DNA of 64,000 bases. It comes from Heterocephalus glaber (Eukaryota; Chordata; Mammalia; Rodentia; Bathyergidae). The notes under the pieces are model-generated. The model ran no database searches. It saw only the letters and a list, made by a program, of their open reading frames with translations, and was not told where the DNA came from. Below, one piece after another: positions 47,041 through 59,751 of the stretch (within the stretch, counting starts at the first letter, position 1; each line of letters opens with the position of its first letter). The stretch spans positions 16,748,007-16,812,006 of the forward strand of contig NW_004624734.1 of assembly GCF_000247695.1 (NCBI RefSeq), given 5' to 3'. Made by a program: the position numbers and the translations under genes.

Positions 47041-47175
47041 TATCTCCTTTCCTTGTTTTTCTTTTTTCTTTGTCTCTCTCTGCGTTTCTCTCCCTCCCTC
47101 CTCCTCCACTCCTTACCTTCCTTTCTTTTCTTCTTTCCTCACTGTCTTCCTTCCTTCTTCTTTTTGTCTTTCTTG
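47041..47175. repeat. Polypyrimidine tract
   Basis: About 130 bp of C/T-dominated sequence (ctccct, ttcctt, cttcttt units) on the + strand. It produces a Phe/Leu/Ser-rich shadow frame. Confidence 0.8.
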
Positions 47176-49120
47176 AGTTTGCTGTTGGAACTATCAGAAG
47201 CTATATTTGATTACAAGCTCAGAACCTTTGAAACAACACTAGTTAGCGTGAATTGCTGCTTGCTATTTGCTCTATAGAATGAATCCTGAAGGTAGCCAGA
47301 GGTCAGCCATGGCTCCCTGGTTGGAGGACTCAGAGTTTCTGCCTGGGATTTCTTGGCCTTTCCTTCTTGCTGACCTGGTGGCTGTTGCATGTCAGTCATT
47401 GAGACTGTGATCAAGTGCTGTGTTAAAATAAAACGGTTTTCCCAAAAATTTCCAAAAAAAAGGAGAGAGTTGTCCGACCTTCCTTGTAGAGAAAGTCTGA
47501 AATGTTTGTAGAGTGTTATGAAGTGAGAAACAAAAGGACAACATATGAGCTCCCGTGCATTCGCTGCTCCTCCTCCTCCCCAACTCCCAGCTTCTGTGAC
47601 CTTGTGTAACAGAAACTCTTTATCACTCACCCAATCCTGTGTACGCAGCCCTCATAGAAATCAGATAGCCCCACTCCCTGCTTCTTGGCATCTCAGTCCC
47701 CTCCTTTGCAATTCAAGCTGGTGTTTTCTGCTTTCTCAGTGCAGGCCTAATGGTGTATTATTCAGAACTCAACTTAAAATTTGTTTCTGTCTGACTATAA
47801 TCTTTATTGGAGCATCTAGAATAAAGAATTATTCATGTATTTTTCAAAAAGTAGAATTAATCATCTCTCCGCAACTCTGTCTTTGCATGTATTCACATCA
47901 AATTATTCTTATCATACAACATAATATAATAGCATAAAAAAGTATTTTTGGTACAGAGAGGATCAACAGATACCATTTTGTAGTGTTTTTCCTTCTTAAC
48001 TATCCTTGCATTTTTCGTATTTGTGGTGTCCACCTTCAATTCTAGTAAACTTATGCATAACTGTTTTTAGTATTTATTTGAACATATATATATATTTATT
48101 GATATATTTGCATATTCTATCCTGGAATTGATAACTATTCCTGCTCATGTTTAACCTTTTCATGTCTTACGACTTTATTCTCAAAATTACCCTGTCTGCT
48201 ACATAAAAAGAAGAAAATATTAAGAAAATGTATAATTCATAGACAGTTTGATACATTAAGCATTCCCTAACTTGGGGACCCTGTGAGGAATGTCAGAACT
48301 CACACCATAAATAGTGTTGTTGACCTGCGAACATACAGGCTGCTCAAAGATTTGAGGCTTCTGAGTTAGGCACCCTGTGAAAAATGTTCAAAAACCTGCA
48401 TACTCTAAACATAAGCTGTACCACTGCTGGAGTTAAGAACATCTGTTTGGAATGGTTTTCCAGTAAGGACTGCTCCTTTTACAAGGAAAAATCTGAAGAA
48501 AACATCAAGTACTTACCATTACATCATGCTACAGACTTTCAACACCTCCACAAGGCACTGGGTTATGTGAGCTTCACCCCCATTCCCAATAAACTGTCAA
48601 TAAAAATATCCCCCTTTCCAGGGTTAACAGACACTTCTAGGGGTTCAACATTGAATGAAGGACATCTTGGGCAGACTTACACTGGAAATCATATTTTACA
48701 ATGTAGTCTTAAACACAGTCTGCATCCCACAGGCCCCTGTGAAGCAATCTCTGTTGGAGGCTGAGAGAGGCAAAACAAATCAATTCAAAATAAAACAAAA
48801 ACAACACTAAAACAAATATGATTCACAAAGCAGCTGGGAAGGAGAATGATTCTCAGAACCATCCATCGCAGGTATTAGGGTTACTGTTTATCCCTTGCAA
48901 GTGCCAGAAGAATTTGTCTGGTGTGTGAAGTATTACTCCACTCTCAAAAGTATGCATTAGACCAGAGAACAGAAGCCCTTTCTTTGACATTGTGATTCTT
49001 TGAATGAAAACCACCCAGTCAAGATTACAGGTAAGCTAATTTAGGAGCAAAGGCATAAAATTTGGAGTTCTGACTTGGAAACTCTTAATTGGGTACCAAT
49101 TGGAACAATTTAAATAAACT
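47176..49120. other. Unassigned spacer with a 126-codon open frame
   Basis: Includes a 126-codon + frame at 48384-48764 with no recognised domain. An A-rich, (aaaac)-type stretch (48770-48830) lies downstream, so a retroposed copy of an unknown transcript is possible. No gene call made. Confidence 0.35.
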
Positions 49121-49130
49121 TTACTTTCAC
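49121..49130. repeat. Target-site duplication of the U2 retropseudogene, left
   Basis: TTACTTTCAC, identical to 49170-49179; the first T of the right copy may belong to the insert. Confidence 0.75.
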
Positions 49131-49169
49131 CGTGTTACACTTGATCTTAGCCAAAAGGCTGAGAAATGA
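49131..49169 (-). pseudogene. Truncated U2 snRNA retropseudogene
   Basis: On the minus strand, starting at 49170, the first 34 or so bases match the 5' end of U2 snRNA with about three changes (CATTTCTCAGCC against CGCTTCTCGGCC, then CTTTTGGCTAAGATCAAGTGTA unbroken). Similarity stops there. It is flanked by a 10-bp direct repeat, ttactttcac, at 49121-49130 and 49170-49179. 5'-intact, 3'-truncated copies with target-site duplications and no poly(A) are a known class of snRNA retropseudogene. The branch-site-pairing and Sm regions are absent, so it is not functional. Confidence 0.85.
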
Positions 49170-49179
49170 TTACTTTCAC
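49170..49179. repeat. Target-site duplication of the U2 retropseudogene, right
   Basis: TTACTTTCAC, identical to the left copy. Confidence 0.75.
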
Positions 49180-50934
49180 TATCTTAAAAATAGTAAAAGC
49201 AGAAGCACTTTGATACCTGGGCCAGAGCACTATCTCATTGTAATCGAGTTGTATATGTACATAGAAGTGCTTTGTGCAATGTAGTAAAACACTGTGAAGT
49301 AATTGTTTTGTGATTTTTAAAAACAGTTACAGGAAAGAATAAATGAAAATCTTGAAGGAACAAAAATTTTAAATTTTGTATTCATTTTTAATCTAAATAA
49401 ACTGCTAAATACAAAACATCTTAAATTGTCAAAAAGATTAAATAGAATATTGATAATTATCACTGAATTTAAGTGCTGTTTTCCAAATAATGAAACTTCA
49501 TCTGCTTTTCCAGTATTACTTTATATAGCCCATTTTAACTTAAAGTACTTTAAAAAAAATTTATACAGGGTCAAAAACTAGGGCTATGCAAGTTACAAAT
49601 TTTTAATTTCTGCTCCTAAAAATTCCCACTTTCATTCTTTCCACTAATGTTTGATATCCCAGAGATAAAGGGAACTTAAGAAGGGATGGTAAACTTGGCC
49701 CATGAGGTTTTCATCAGATGAACTCATTTTTATTACAACAAAAACAAAATTAGAAGGAACTAAATTTAAAAGCATGGTGACCATAGCTTTATATTTTTGG
49801 AAATTGCTCAGTGTAGCTTTTAAGTATCCTTACCACAAATGATAAGTCTAGGGTGTAATGCATGTGTAAATTTGCCTGACTTAGCCAGTCCACAATTTAT
49901 ACGTACTTCAAAAAAACATTTTGTATATGTAAACATATATAATTTATATTTATCGATTAAAATGCACTAGTTAATTAAAGAAGATTATAACTTGCCATGT
50001 TGTCTACATCATATATGGCTCAACTGGATTCTGTTCCAAAATATCTATTTGCTCTCATGTGATGACATATGTCGTTACTCTAAATAGGAGCAAATGCTTC
50101 TAATAATTTATGAAATTTATTTTAATGCAATAAGTAGGCCTGCAGAGCATAGCCAGCTTGATGCTTTTCTATAGTCGAATCTGTCCAATCCTACACAAAG
50201 TTACAAGCTACCATGTGCTTGGGTATATCTAAATTTAAATTAAGATAAAATAAAAATAAAGTCCTCAGTCCTGCCAGTAGTACACCACATGCTCATTTAG
50301 CCACCCATCTGTGACTAGTGGCTGCCATATCGATTATTGATGTGGAAAATTTCCTTCATTGCAGAAAATTCTATTGGACAGGGCTGGTGTATCTTCTTTG
50401 CATGTGGCCCATGGTTACTTCATCTTTAAAAAGAGTAAGAGAAATGAATATGAAGAAACTATTCCCGATATTACAGAATTCAGATCTTTGAAGGACTGGA
50501 AAAGCCAAAGATTTGGCCCAAATTTCTTCCTTGATCCAGTGAGATCATGAAATTTTTCTTTGCAGGGTGAAGTGACTCAAGACCAGAAATACCAGGTGAC
50601 AGGTTCAAGTTCATATAGTGAAAGAGTGTCAAACAAGAGATTTAAAACGTGATTCACTTTTCTTCTATTGCAATGTCACTGCTGCTTTTTGTTCATCAGA
50701 CACTCGTAAAAGACAAAGTGTAGCAGACTGCAACTTTATTGACTTTGATAGTAATTCATTGTAAAATTTAAAGCCTGTTAGAGCATGTCCATGAAAACAC
50801 ATGCACGATAAAACCATAAGTAAAATAGTACTTCATTATGATAGGTGATTTGTGAAGGAATAATTGTTAAGATGGAGGAGCTATGGTCTACACACAACAA
50901 CACATACATTAGGTACACCATTTCATTATCATTG
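49180..50934. other. AT-rich spacer
   Basis: Very AT-rich; no gene or named repeat. Confidence 0.4.
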
Positions 50935-51090
50935 CTTACTCTATAAATTAGTGTTATTATACAGTTTCATAGATTAGGAAACAAACTTAAAGAGGTTAAA
51001 CAACCTGCCTATGATTACAAAGCTAGAAAGTACCACATGTCCCAACACTTAAATCCAAGTGTTTCAGTGGAAAGCCCATTGCCTTACAAA
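50935..51090 (-). repeat. MIR SINE
   Basis: Antisense MIR: 'ttatacagtttcatagatta', 'ggaaacaaacttaaagaggtt', 'aaacaacctgcctatgatta' and 'caaagctagaaagtacca' match the reversed core (gaggaaactgaggc..agaggttaagtaacttgccc..gtcacacagctag). Confidence 0.75.
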
Positions 51091-51157
51091 GGCCTTTCCA
51101 CAATCACCTGTGAATAGTAAGCCTGGAAGAATGTTCTCCCAAGCTCTTATCATAGGA

Positions 51158-51161
<4 letters not shown>

Positions 51162-51204
<43 letters not shown>
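51162..51204. repeat. (TG)n microsatellite
   Basis: About 43 bp of pure TG, the longest uninterrupted dinucleotide tract in the window. Confidence 0.95.
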
Positions 51205-51205
<1 letters not shown>

Positions 51206-53009
51206 CATATAAGACGGAATATTATTTTTTGACAGTGTTCATATATTTTTGTTCAAATGTCCATTTTACTTATTTTTTTCAGGAGAATTAATTAATTTGC
51301 TAATGATAGACTGAACAAATATGAACAGCAAACAAACCCTATTACTTTTGTTCTCTACTTCGTTTTCTCGTTCTGAGAAAATGTTTTTTAAGTGTGATGT
51401 AGAATGTATATAAAATAAGAGATCTGTTTTTACGAATAGGAATATGAATATAATATTCATTTCTCATTCCAAAACAAAACAAAAAACATGTTTGTCAAGC
51501 ATTTATTACATTATAGAAATCATGCCAAGTTATAGAAATATGATAATAAATTTAACAGCACCTGTAGACTGAGGGCATATCTAGCTTATAAGATAAATAG
51601 TGAATTTAAACAACTCCAAACCAAATGACAACCGCACAGTAAAAACCTTAAAATAAGACTCTATGTGACAAGTATATGATAAGAATTATGTTAAAATATG
51701 AGCTACACTGCTGTTCATTCAAATATATATTCATCTCCCTGGGAAGTTCACTGGCAGAATGAGGAATGACATAATATTCATTTTGAATGGGCCTCCTGCC
51801 ACCCTGCCCTTTCCTGGGTAAATGAAGCAGAATCTACACTGCATGGAAAGACTTCTGTAGCACATGGTTCCTACAGACACCCACTAATGATACATTTCTT
51901 TTTATCATGCTGGTGATCTAACTCCTAACTCTTCTTATCTCAAATATATAATGAGATAGTTATATGTGTCAGAAACTGTCCAAACACATTTTGTCTACCT
52001 GTCATTATTCTTGGCATGGAAATGTTAACATGTCATTAGGAAAATATGAAGAACTGTGCATTTTAATGAAAATTTTTATGTTAAATATTCACAAGATGAA
52101 AAGTTGTCTCTAACTTTATTGATTCAAGCAACAAATGGGATCTGTGAAGAGGAGAATTACACCCATCAAGATAATTCTTCTTAGATCAAATGAGTTGGTC
52201 CGTGCTGCTTTCCATATGATCACCAGAACAACTTGTTCCCTTTGAGCCATTTTTCCTACTGCTATATCTTTCAATTGATCAAACACTGAGAAACATATTG
52301 CTTTTAAACCATGCGCAAGCCACACATTGTTCTGGAGGAGACAGGGAACTTTTGGTGGCTGGTTAACAGGCTCTCTTGTGTCCTCAGCTAGCTCGTGCTC
52401 AGAAAAGACAAGAGCAAAGTTGACTGCCAAACACTTTATTTCTATTTTCTCTATTAAGTTTTCATAAGCTTATATTACAGCCAAAATTTAACACCACATA
52501 CAGAATATTAAATATTAATTTAAAAGAACTTGAAGGAAATCATATTATAACGTCACGGTAAATTTAATTTAAGATGCTAAAAGCAAATCCTTTTCCTGTA
52601 CACTGTTTGCCTTTTCAGAAACAAGAACATGCGAAGTGTTTCTCATTTTTATTAAGTGACTTTCTATAATGGCAGGAGTCTCAGAAAGTCACAAAGTAAA
52701 GCCCACACACCATGGGGAATGGACAATTTTAATTTTTTATTACTTGACAATATTTTTTCCCAAAGCGTGCTAATCATTTCACTCAACAAGCAATTGGATC
52801 TATTTTAATATAACCTCTTGCAGTACTGCATGGATAAAAATGTAATAGCTCTCAAAATACTTTTTTTTTCCAGAAAGAAGAAGCATTGGACATCAGGTAA
52901 AATCATGGACACGTTTAAACAGGATCCAGAGGAAAAATCTACAAGCAATCATTATCATTCTATTCTATTTATTTTTTTATTATTTATCTCAGTATTTTCA
53001 CAATATTCT
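51205..53009. other. AT-rich spacer
   Basis: No gene or named repeat. A 104-codon minus frame (52116-52430) has no recognised motif. Confidence 0.35.
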
Positions 53010-53535
53010 TGTATTAGGTTCTCCAGACAAACAGAGATAATCGTATGTTTATATATAAGAAAAGACTTATTAGGGGATTGGCTCATAGTATGACAGAGTT
53101 GGAGGCATTCACAATAGGTCACCCACAAGCTAGAGAGACAGAAATGTCAGCAGCTTGGCTCAGTCTAAGAAGCCCAAAGCCTCAAAAGCAGGAGGAGGAC
53201 AGTGCTGCTCCAAATCAGATCTGAGGCCTAAGGTCCAAGGGTCTCACAAGTCCTAGAGTTCAAAGGCCCAAGACTTTAGAGTCTGATGTGTAATGGCAGC
53301 AGTAGGAGCAAATGGAACTTCTTTGGAAGGAAGACCCAGAGAGTTTCCACTTTTCTGATCCATCTGAAGCCTGTGCCCACCAGATGGTGGTGCCCCCGTG
53401 GGGAGAGGGTCTTCCCCTGCTCACTTTGCTGACACCCATTATAATCTTTTCTGGAAACATCCTCAAGACACAGCCAGAGATATGGATTACCAGTTATCTA
53501 GTAGTTTACCACTTACTTAGTTCCTCAGGCCAGTC
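53010..53535 (-). mobile_element. ERVL/MLT-type LTR, old
   Basis: Antisense LTR beginning 'tgtattaggttctccagaca' and 'aacagagataatcg', with 'attaggggattggctcatag' and, late, 'ttctggaaacatcctcaaga' and 'cacagccagagatatggatt'. This is the order of the old mammalian LTR whose antisense starts 'tattagtcagggttctccagagaaacagaacc' and which ends with 'cagaaacatccagaataatgtttgacc'. The middle is strongly diverged; right edge approximate. Confidence 0.65.
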
Positions 53536-54644
53536 AAATTCTCAAAATTCACCATCACATCGCTTTTTTGTATTTTCTCAGTAATTCTTAGACATACAAT
53601 TATGCAGATTTTTACTTTATGAACTTTTGTAAAAAGACTACTGACCACTGCCAGGTCATTTCAATTCAGAGGAGTTAAGTGATAAAAAGGCAGTGCATGA
53701 AAACCCACAGAAAGCAGGCCTGAGGGCACCCGGTGTGTCTGAGTTGCTTGGTCACTCATAGACTTTGAGCATGCAAACGTCTTCTTGGTGAGGACTGCTT
53801 ATGATTGAGCACCAAAACCTATTTCTGTTTCCCTCCTACACCCCAGCTGGCCAGCCAGTGATGCAGGGACCACGCATGTGTTCAGACATCATGATCTTGT
53901 GAATCAGAAAATGATCTTCAGGATTGCCCAAAATAATCTTGGCGTTAGGTGAGTGACTCTTGGAAGTTTAAATGACCTACATTCCCTTAATCTTCATAAT
54001 AACAACACTCATACATGTTATGTAACTCCCTAAAACTCAATAAATATTCACTGATCATTTTCATCAGAACATGAAGTCATGAATGACTAAAAGGAAATAA
54101 AGCTAGTAGTGAAAAGTCTGCTGTGCTGGTAATAAATAACACAATGGAGAATCCATCTGAGGACAGAGAGGATGAGGATAATAATAGGAAGCTCCTTGTT
54201 GAATTACAGACTTAGATTGTGTTTTGATTATAGTCTCAAAACCCCAATCATGCTTGTTTTAAACTGTGTATAAAAGTATATTGTTTTTTGAAAGTGAGGG
54301 TATTCTAATTCATGTAGGTGAATCAAAATCAGACCTGAAATATTTATTATGAAATTTGAGATTACAGAAGGATACTTACAGCTATTCACCCAGTTTCTTC
54401 TTGTAGTCGCCTTTGTTTAATTCCTTATTGTATTTGTATGACTCTCTTAATCCAATCTGTATTCTCAGTATTTCTATTACAAAACTCTTTCACACTGCAT
54501 CATAGCAGTTTATATAAACTCAATTTGATTCAACCACTGTTGCCTATGAGAAAGTCGAAGCTCTCCACCTGGGACCGCAAGGCCACCCAGATCTGTTCCC
54601 TTTACTGTTTCATTTTCTAGTCACTTACCAAGTCACATACATAA
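53536..54644. other. Unassigned spacer
   Basis: No gene or named repeat. Confidence 0.4.
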
Positions 54645-54730
54645 ACTGTTCACACTTTCCTACATGCATAGACATGCATGTGCATACATATGTACACACA
54701 CGTGCAAGTGCATATGCATACACATAAGGT
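54645..54730. repeat. Alternating purine-pyrimidine tract
   Basis: Degenerate (CA/TG/AT) alternation rich in 'catgca' and 'acacacacgtgc' text, likely an eroded microsatellite. Confidence 0.55.
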
Positions 54731-54974
54731 AGACAGAGAAACCCTTCAATAATTATCACACCAGAGTTAATGGGGTGGGCTGTTCCAACAGGAAGATGGC
54801 CAGCAAGACCCAGAGGAGTAGCAGACAGTCTTTGGATGATCAGGACAAGTTTTCTGGGCCCAGAATCCTCACAAGAGGATGGAAATTCCTTCACTATCTT
54901 GCTTACCTTTTCACCACCTGTCAGTGACCCGATAATTAAACATGATTTAATTGAAAAGATCTTAATAATAATAT

Positions 54975-55038
54975 TTATTATCATTTTTGTGCTAGAGATC
55001 AAATATAGGACCTGATGTGTGGATTATACTGCTGAGCA
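54975..55038 (-). repeat. Decayed ID-like SINE
   Basis: 'ttttgtgctagagatcaaat' then 'ataggacctgatgtgtgg' and 'actgctgagca' resembles the antisense ID series (ttggtactggggatcgaacc ... ggacctt ... cactgagct). Diverged. Confidence 0.45.
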
Positions 55039-56539
55039 AAAAGTAAAGCTATTTTTCTTTAGTGATGGAAAATTGAACAAACAACACACATGGTGTTTTA
55101 AGCAATATTATGAAACAAACAAGCAAAATCTTGGAAGCAAGCACTTTGAAGTTACTATTTTAGGATCTCTCTTACCATTTAGATTTAACAAGTAAATTTC
55201 CTTGGGACATAGCTTTTAAAATTATTTTATAAACATTCTCTGAAATCCTTCTTAGCATATACTCATTTAAAGATAATTGGTCCATTTTTTAAAACTCTAT
55301 GTTTATCTTAAGCTCTGGCTGTTTTCTCTTTATGCTTTCCAACTCGTTTCATTATTCTGAATAGCCCCAATCATGCAGTAGCAAAATCAGGTCTTCATTT
55401 TGAAACACAGGGAGCAATTTTGAAGCCAGTTGTTTTTCAGTGAAATGCAAGGGATGGGAAGAAGCCCCATTAGTCAGGAGACACATGCAAAACTCTTTCA
55501 AAATTAATGAAACCTATGAATCTATACAGGGGACAAATCTATATGCATGAGTTTTAAAAAGAACTGCACCTCTATTTTTAATTGATGGAATATATTGTGA
55601 GGCAGTTGTACAAGTGGTGTACTAAGCCACACCCTTAACAAGGCCAACAAAATTCTCCTCTGCAAAAGGTGTCAGGCTCATCCACAGTGGGAGAGGCAGC
55701 ATCACACAGCAGACCAAAAACGTGTCCCTTATGCCACGCCACAAAGCCTGGTTGCAGGATGAGAATTTTATTCTAGCTAAGAAAAAGAACCCAAAGTACT
55801 GGTTATTCAATAGGGCTGTGGAGCAGACTGACTTTGTGCTGAAGCCAAAATTTTGGAAATTGTGGCTGTAATTCTCTATAGCAATGAGAATTCCAAAAGG
55901 CAAGGAAGTCATTCACCAAAGATCTTAGAATACCTTCGACCTTCCAAATCACTTTCTTTCTCTGAATGAGACGAGAAACTATCTTTTAAAATAGGTGTTA
56001 GTTTTAAGATACTATTTAAGATCAGTTTAGACACTCACATGGAGGAGATTAAACTTTGGAGGGTGAATAGATTAGTCTGAGAGATGGAACGAGAATTACA
56101 GCCGCAGAGTAGCCACTTCCTCTCTGCTCTCCTTCTCCAGCTGCTGATGCCAAGTATTTTGTGGGTCAGAAACACCAGATTTATTATTTTTTTCTTGTGG
56201 AAATTCTGATATGGGTTCCAGAAGGGAATTTAAGACTAAAAATGATTTTATGTAGAATGACACTTACGGCAAGCCCTAACTGTTTTTGTGGGTGGTATAG
56301 CGATCTTGCTACTTCAAACTGCTTTGGGGAAAATCAACAAAGTTGCGTCTCAAGCCATTATTTTATCCATTCTAGTAACACCAACAAATACCAATTGCTT
56401 GCAGAATATCACTTTACACTTTAAAAAGTGAACTTAGAAATATCTTTATTTAGAATCAACCTAACCTCCTTATCAACCTTGAGAATAATATTTTGCAAGT
56501 ACTTTTAGTTTTCCTTGAGTACCGCAGTTTCTTCCTATC
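55039..56539. other. Unassigned spacer
   Basis: No gene or named repeat. Confidence 0.4.
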
Positions 56540-56561
56540 GGGGGGTGGGGGTGGGGGTGGT
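56540..56561 (+). repeat. G-rich tract, possible G-quadruplex
   Basis: Runs of 6, 5, 5 and 2 G separated by single T (TCGGGGGGTGGGGGTGGGGG...), followed by a short TG repeat. Three long G runs plus GG could form a two-layer quadruplex; a canonical three-layer one lacks the fourth run. Confidence 0.7.
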
Positions 56562-57966
56562 GTGTGTTCCTCGACCAGGGCATATACCAAAACCCATGAT
56601 TGCTAAAGTCCTTTATATAACCTAAGCTCATCCTCCCTTATACTAAACTTATACATGGATTGCTTATAATACTTCGTGCACTGCAACAAGAAAAGTCTTT
56701 GTACTATATTAGGTAGGGAATAATATAAAGAAAAAAATCTGTCCGTGTTCAGTACAGATCTAATTTTTTTAAAAATATTTTTAATTATACTTGGAAGAAC
56801 TCACATATGCACAGGACCACCCAGATGTATTCCTTGTTTTCTTTTGGAAAGCCAGGATTGTAGTTCTTTATCACTACCAACTAGGTTATATCTGAATAAG
56901 TAAATATTATTTCTGCAGGACGTTTCAAATTTCACTCAACTCTAAACACTTTTATAACTTATTTTAGTGGAAGACAGAAGGAAAATAGGGAAGGATATAA
57001 AGAAGTTCATGTGGGCTCTTCAATCCAATAAATATTTAACAACATTTTCAATAAATGTATACATCAGTTGCTTTTTATATATAAAGATATTACTACGAGA
57101 AATTGTAACATAAAAACATTAAAATTTTAACATTATAACATTAAAATATTAAGAATTCTAGCAAATTAATATGAATAATGAATGCCTTAGGTGTTAATTT
57201 ACAATAAAAAAGAAGAGAACAAAATTATTCAATAAGAAGAAAAATTTGAAAATATTCTTAAACTAAAAGAAGTGTTAGCAGCAATCAAAATATCATTTTT
57301 CAATATCAAACATTTATGAGGTTTTAAAAAGTTAATATACACAATGCAAAGAAATAATGAGATAGCTATTATTATGTACTTTTTGTAGTGTTATAAATTG
57401 TAGCAGCCTATCTTGGGAGCAATTTGACATAGTCAAAGCTTAAAATGAGATTAATATCCTATGAATCAGTAATTCTGTTTTGAGCAATTTATATTCAGAA
57501 ATGGCTAGAAATTGGAACAAATATTTATTTTAAAGTATAGTCTTAGAACTATAGCAGTAAAATTTTAGCAATGCAGTAAGTATTTAAAAAGAGGACAATG
57601 ATGACTAATATGATCTATGGTGGACAGTAAAAAAATTTTAATAATGTAATAATATTATCACTTCTATTTTCATGGTTGAAGATCTCTTCCTGAAAGAAAA
57701 TTGTCACCTATGTAGCCTTTCTTAAGTTAATACATAGATAAAAAAACAGGTAAATTCTAAAACATAATATTTTCCTTGATGAAGACTATAAAAGAATAGT
57801 TGTGGCTTGATGTAAAAATACTATTGGTATTATATTCCGCAATAATATATATTGTATCTACAAATATCAGTATGTATAATATGGTCTGTACTGTTGAACC
57901 TTCCCTATGCTGACACTCAAGATAGAGGGGCGCTGCAAGTTTGTTTGAAAGACACCATTGAGACCA
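56562..57966. other. AT-rich spacer
   Basis: Very AT-rich, especially 57050-57760; no gene or named repeat. Confidence 0.4.
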
Positions 57967-57974
57967 TGGACTGT

Positions 57975-58061
57975 ATTTTTTTTTTTTGGTACCAGGGTCC
58001 GAACTTGGGACCTTGCACTTGCGAGGCAGGTGGCAGAAACACTGAGCTAAATCCTCGGCCC
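57975..58061 (-). repeat. ID SINE
   Basis: Minus-strand ID: T-run (about 57976-57987), then 'ggtaccagggtccgaacttg', 'ggaccttgcacttgcgaggc' and 'actgagctaaatcctcggcc'. Target-site duplication tgga(c/a)tgtatttttt at 57967-57981 and 58062-58076 (14 of 15 identical). Confidence 0.9.
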
Positions 58062-58194
58062 TGGAATGTATTTTTTAAAAAGCATACATTTCTCATTGAT
58101 TGAAGAGATGTAAGAAGTGATTATTATGCATGTATCCCTCTCTGACGGTGATCTCTCCTATTAACTATGATTCCTGCCATCGTACCTTTACCAT

Positions 58195-58262
58195 CTATGG
58201 GGAAACTGAGGCAAGTGAGCACTCAACTTGCTGAGCAAATGTCACATAGCTGTTGAGGGCAG
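58195..58262 (-). repeat. MIR-like SINE fragment
   Basis: 'tatggggaaactgaggcaag' followed by 'aaatgtcacatagctgttg' resembles the antisense MIR core. Short. Confidence 0.5.
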
Positions 58263-58299
58263 TGGGAAGACATGAATATGCAGTCTGAGCTGATAAATC

Positions 58300-58470
58300 C
58301 AATATTGGCCACAGCAGGAAGTAGAGTGAGTTGTTAACGTGGATATGCCATGGGAATTTCTCCAAGATGGAAACGGACCAGGTTGAGAGAAGGATGATTT
58401 ACTTTCAGACATGCTAAGTTTGAAATATCTGGGAGACATTCAAGTCAGCAACAGGAACTCAGAATCTGAC
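58300..58470 (-). repeat. L2 LINE fragment
   Basis: 'cagacatgctaagtttgaaa', 'tatctgggagacattcaagt' and 'cagcaacaggaactcagaat' match the reversed L2 block (gggacatgttgagtttgaagtgcctgtgggacatccaagtgg), the same part of L2 whose sense form is seen at about 24.99 kb. Confidence 0.55.
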
Positions 58471-59639
58471 ACCGGTAAAGTTTTTCTCACAAAACCACAA
58501 TCAATATACGCATATGAATGTGAAGGAAAAAATCGACATGATTTAAAAATATCTCTGAATTAAAGTCAAATATGTACTTTTGGTTAAGTGCTTAATACGT
58601 TAAGCCTTTCAGTTGACTAATGCATGGATTTAAATATACCCATGGTGCCATTTGTACTTTTGCAACAATGTTCCAAGTCGATTCAGTCAGGGAAGAGGCT
58701 GTTGGTGCACGGTCTGAATGGCAAGCTGAGTGTTTTTATTTTAGCGGAATTTCAGTATAACTGATAAATCCTATTCCCAACACACACAGCCATTTCCTCC
58801 TCACTCAGTCATAACCTGTTCATATCTCCTGCAACTCCTGTATTTCGTGTTGAGTTAGCTAGGGATGGGAAATCCTTTTAAAAAGTAAAGATTATGTGAG
58901 TGCTGTTGCTGGACAAGAAGCTGTCTGAAAAATAACCAAAAGCTGTTAATCCTCTGGCTTTGTGGAAATTTTAGAGAATTATGAATTGACTACCAGTCTT
59001 CGAGCTACGAATTATAATTTTCTGTCTTCATCTTTGCACGCATTTCAGTCTTAATTTTGTTTTATTATGCGGACTTTGTATATGAATATTTTATATTCTT
59101 TGCTGAAATAAATATTTGAGATATTGGGGTCTAACTCTGAAGTTGTATGGAGGAATTCCGTTTCTTGAATGTGTCCCTTCAAACTTGAGGCATTGAAACT
59201 TCCTGTGCGATATGGTGGCATAAAGGGGTGGGGTGTTGGAGTAGGTGATTAAGCCATGAAGGAATGAGATTTAGGGCTGATCAAAGAGCTGCCTATAGTT
59301 TTCAATCTTTGGCTTGCCCTTCTGCTGTCCACACTGTGAGGTCATAGTAATTTTCCTCTCCAGAGCAGAGAGCCACACATGATAGAAGTGGAGGGTATCC
59401 TTTACCAAAAAACTGTACCTAGATCTTGGACTTTCTTGACTCCAAAACTGAGAATTCAATTTGTCCTATATAAATCACCCAACCTTGGCCATTTTGTTAT
59501 AGCAACCAAAAGGGATTAAGACAGGAAAGCTAACAGAAAAGAACTGATTTGGAGTTTGAGGATTATTTTGGAGGGCCAAGAAAGTATTGTATTTATCGAT
59601 TAATCATTCTAAATGTTTTCATTCCTTCATAAGCACCCT
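58471..59639. other. Single-copy-like spacer
   Basis: 58570-59110 has no named repeat and varied motif content; could be conserved non-coding DNA. No gene. Confidence 0.35.
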
Positions 59640-59655
59640 TTCACTACTGACTTTA

Positions 59656-59751
59656 TTTTTATTCATTTATTTATTTTGGTACCGGAAATCGAACTCGGGT
59701 CCTTGCACTTGCGCAGCAGGCGGCGAAACCACTCAGCTAAATCCCCGGCCC
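59656..59751 (-). repeat. ID SINE, young copy
   Basis: Minus-strand ID: T-rich tail (tttttattcatttatttatt), body from GGTACC at about 59678 through 'aatcgaactcgggtccttgc', 'cttgcgcagcaggcggcgaa' and 'cagctaaatccccggccc'. It keeps about eight CpGs. Perfect 16-bp duplications ttcactactgacttta at 59640-59655 and 59752-59767. The tRNA-Ala-like A and B boxes are recognisable, but it is a SINE, not a tRNA gene. Confidence 0.95.

Noticed and set aside
49131..49169. Functional U2 snRNA gene
   Set aside because: Only the first ~34 bases are present, with changes; no Sm site, 3' box or proximal promoter.
59656..59751. tRNA-Ala gene (A/B boxes recognisable)
   Set aside because: It lacks a complete cloverleaf, has a T-rich tail on the other strand and target-site duplications; it is an ID SINE. 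The same applies to the other ID copies.
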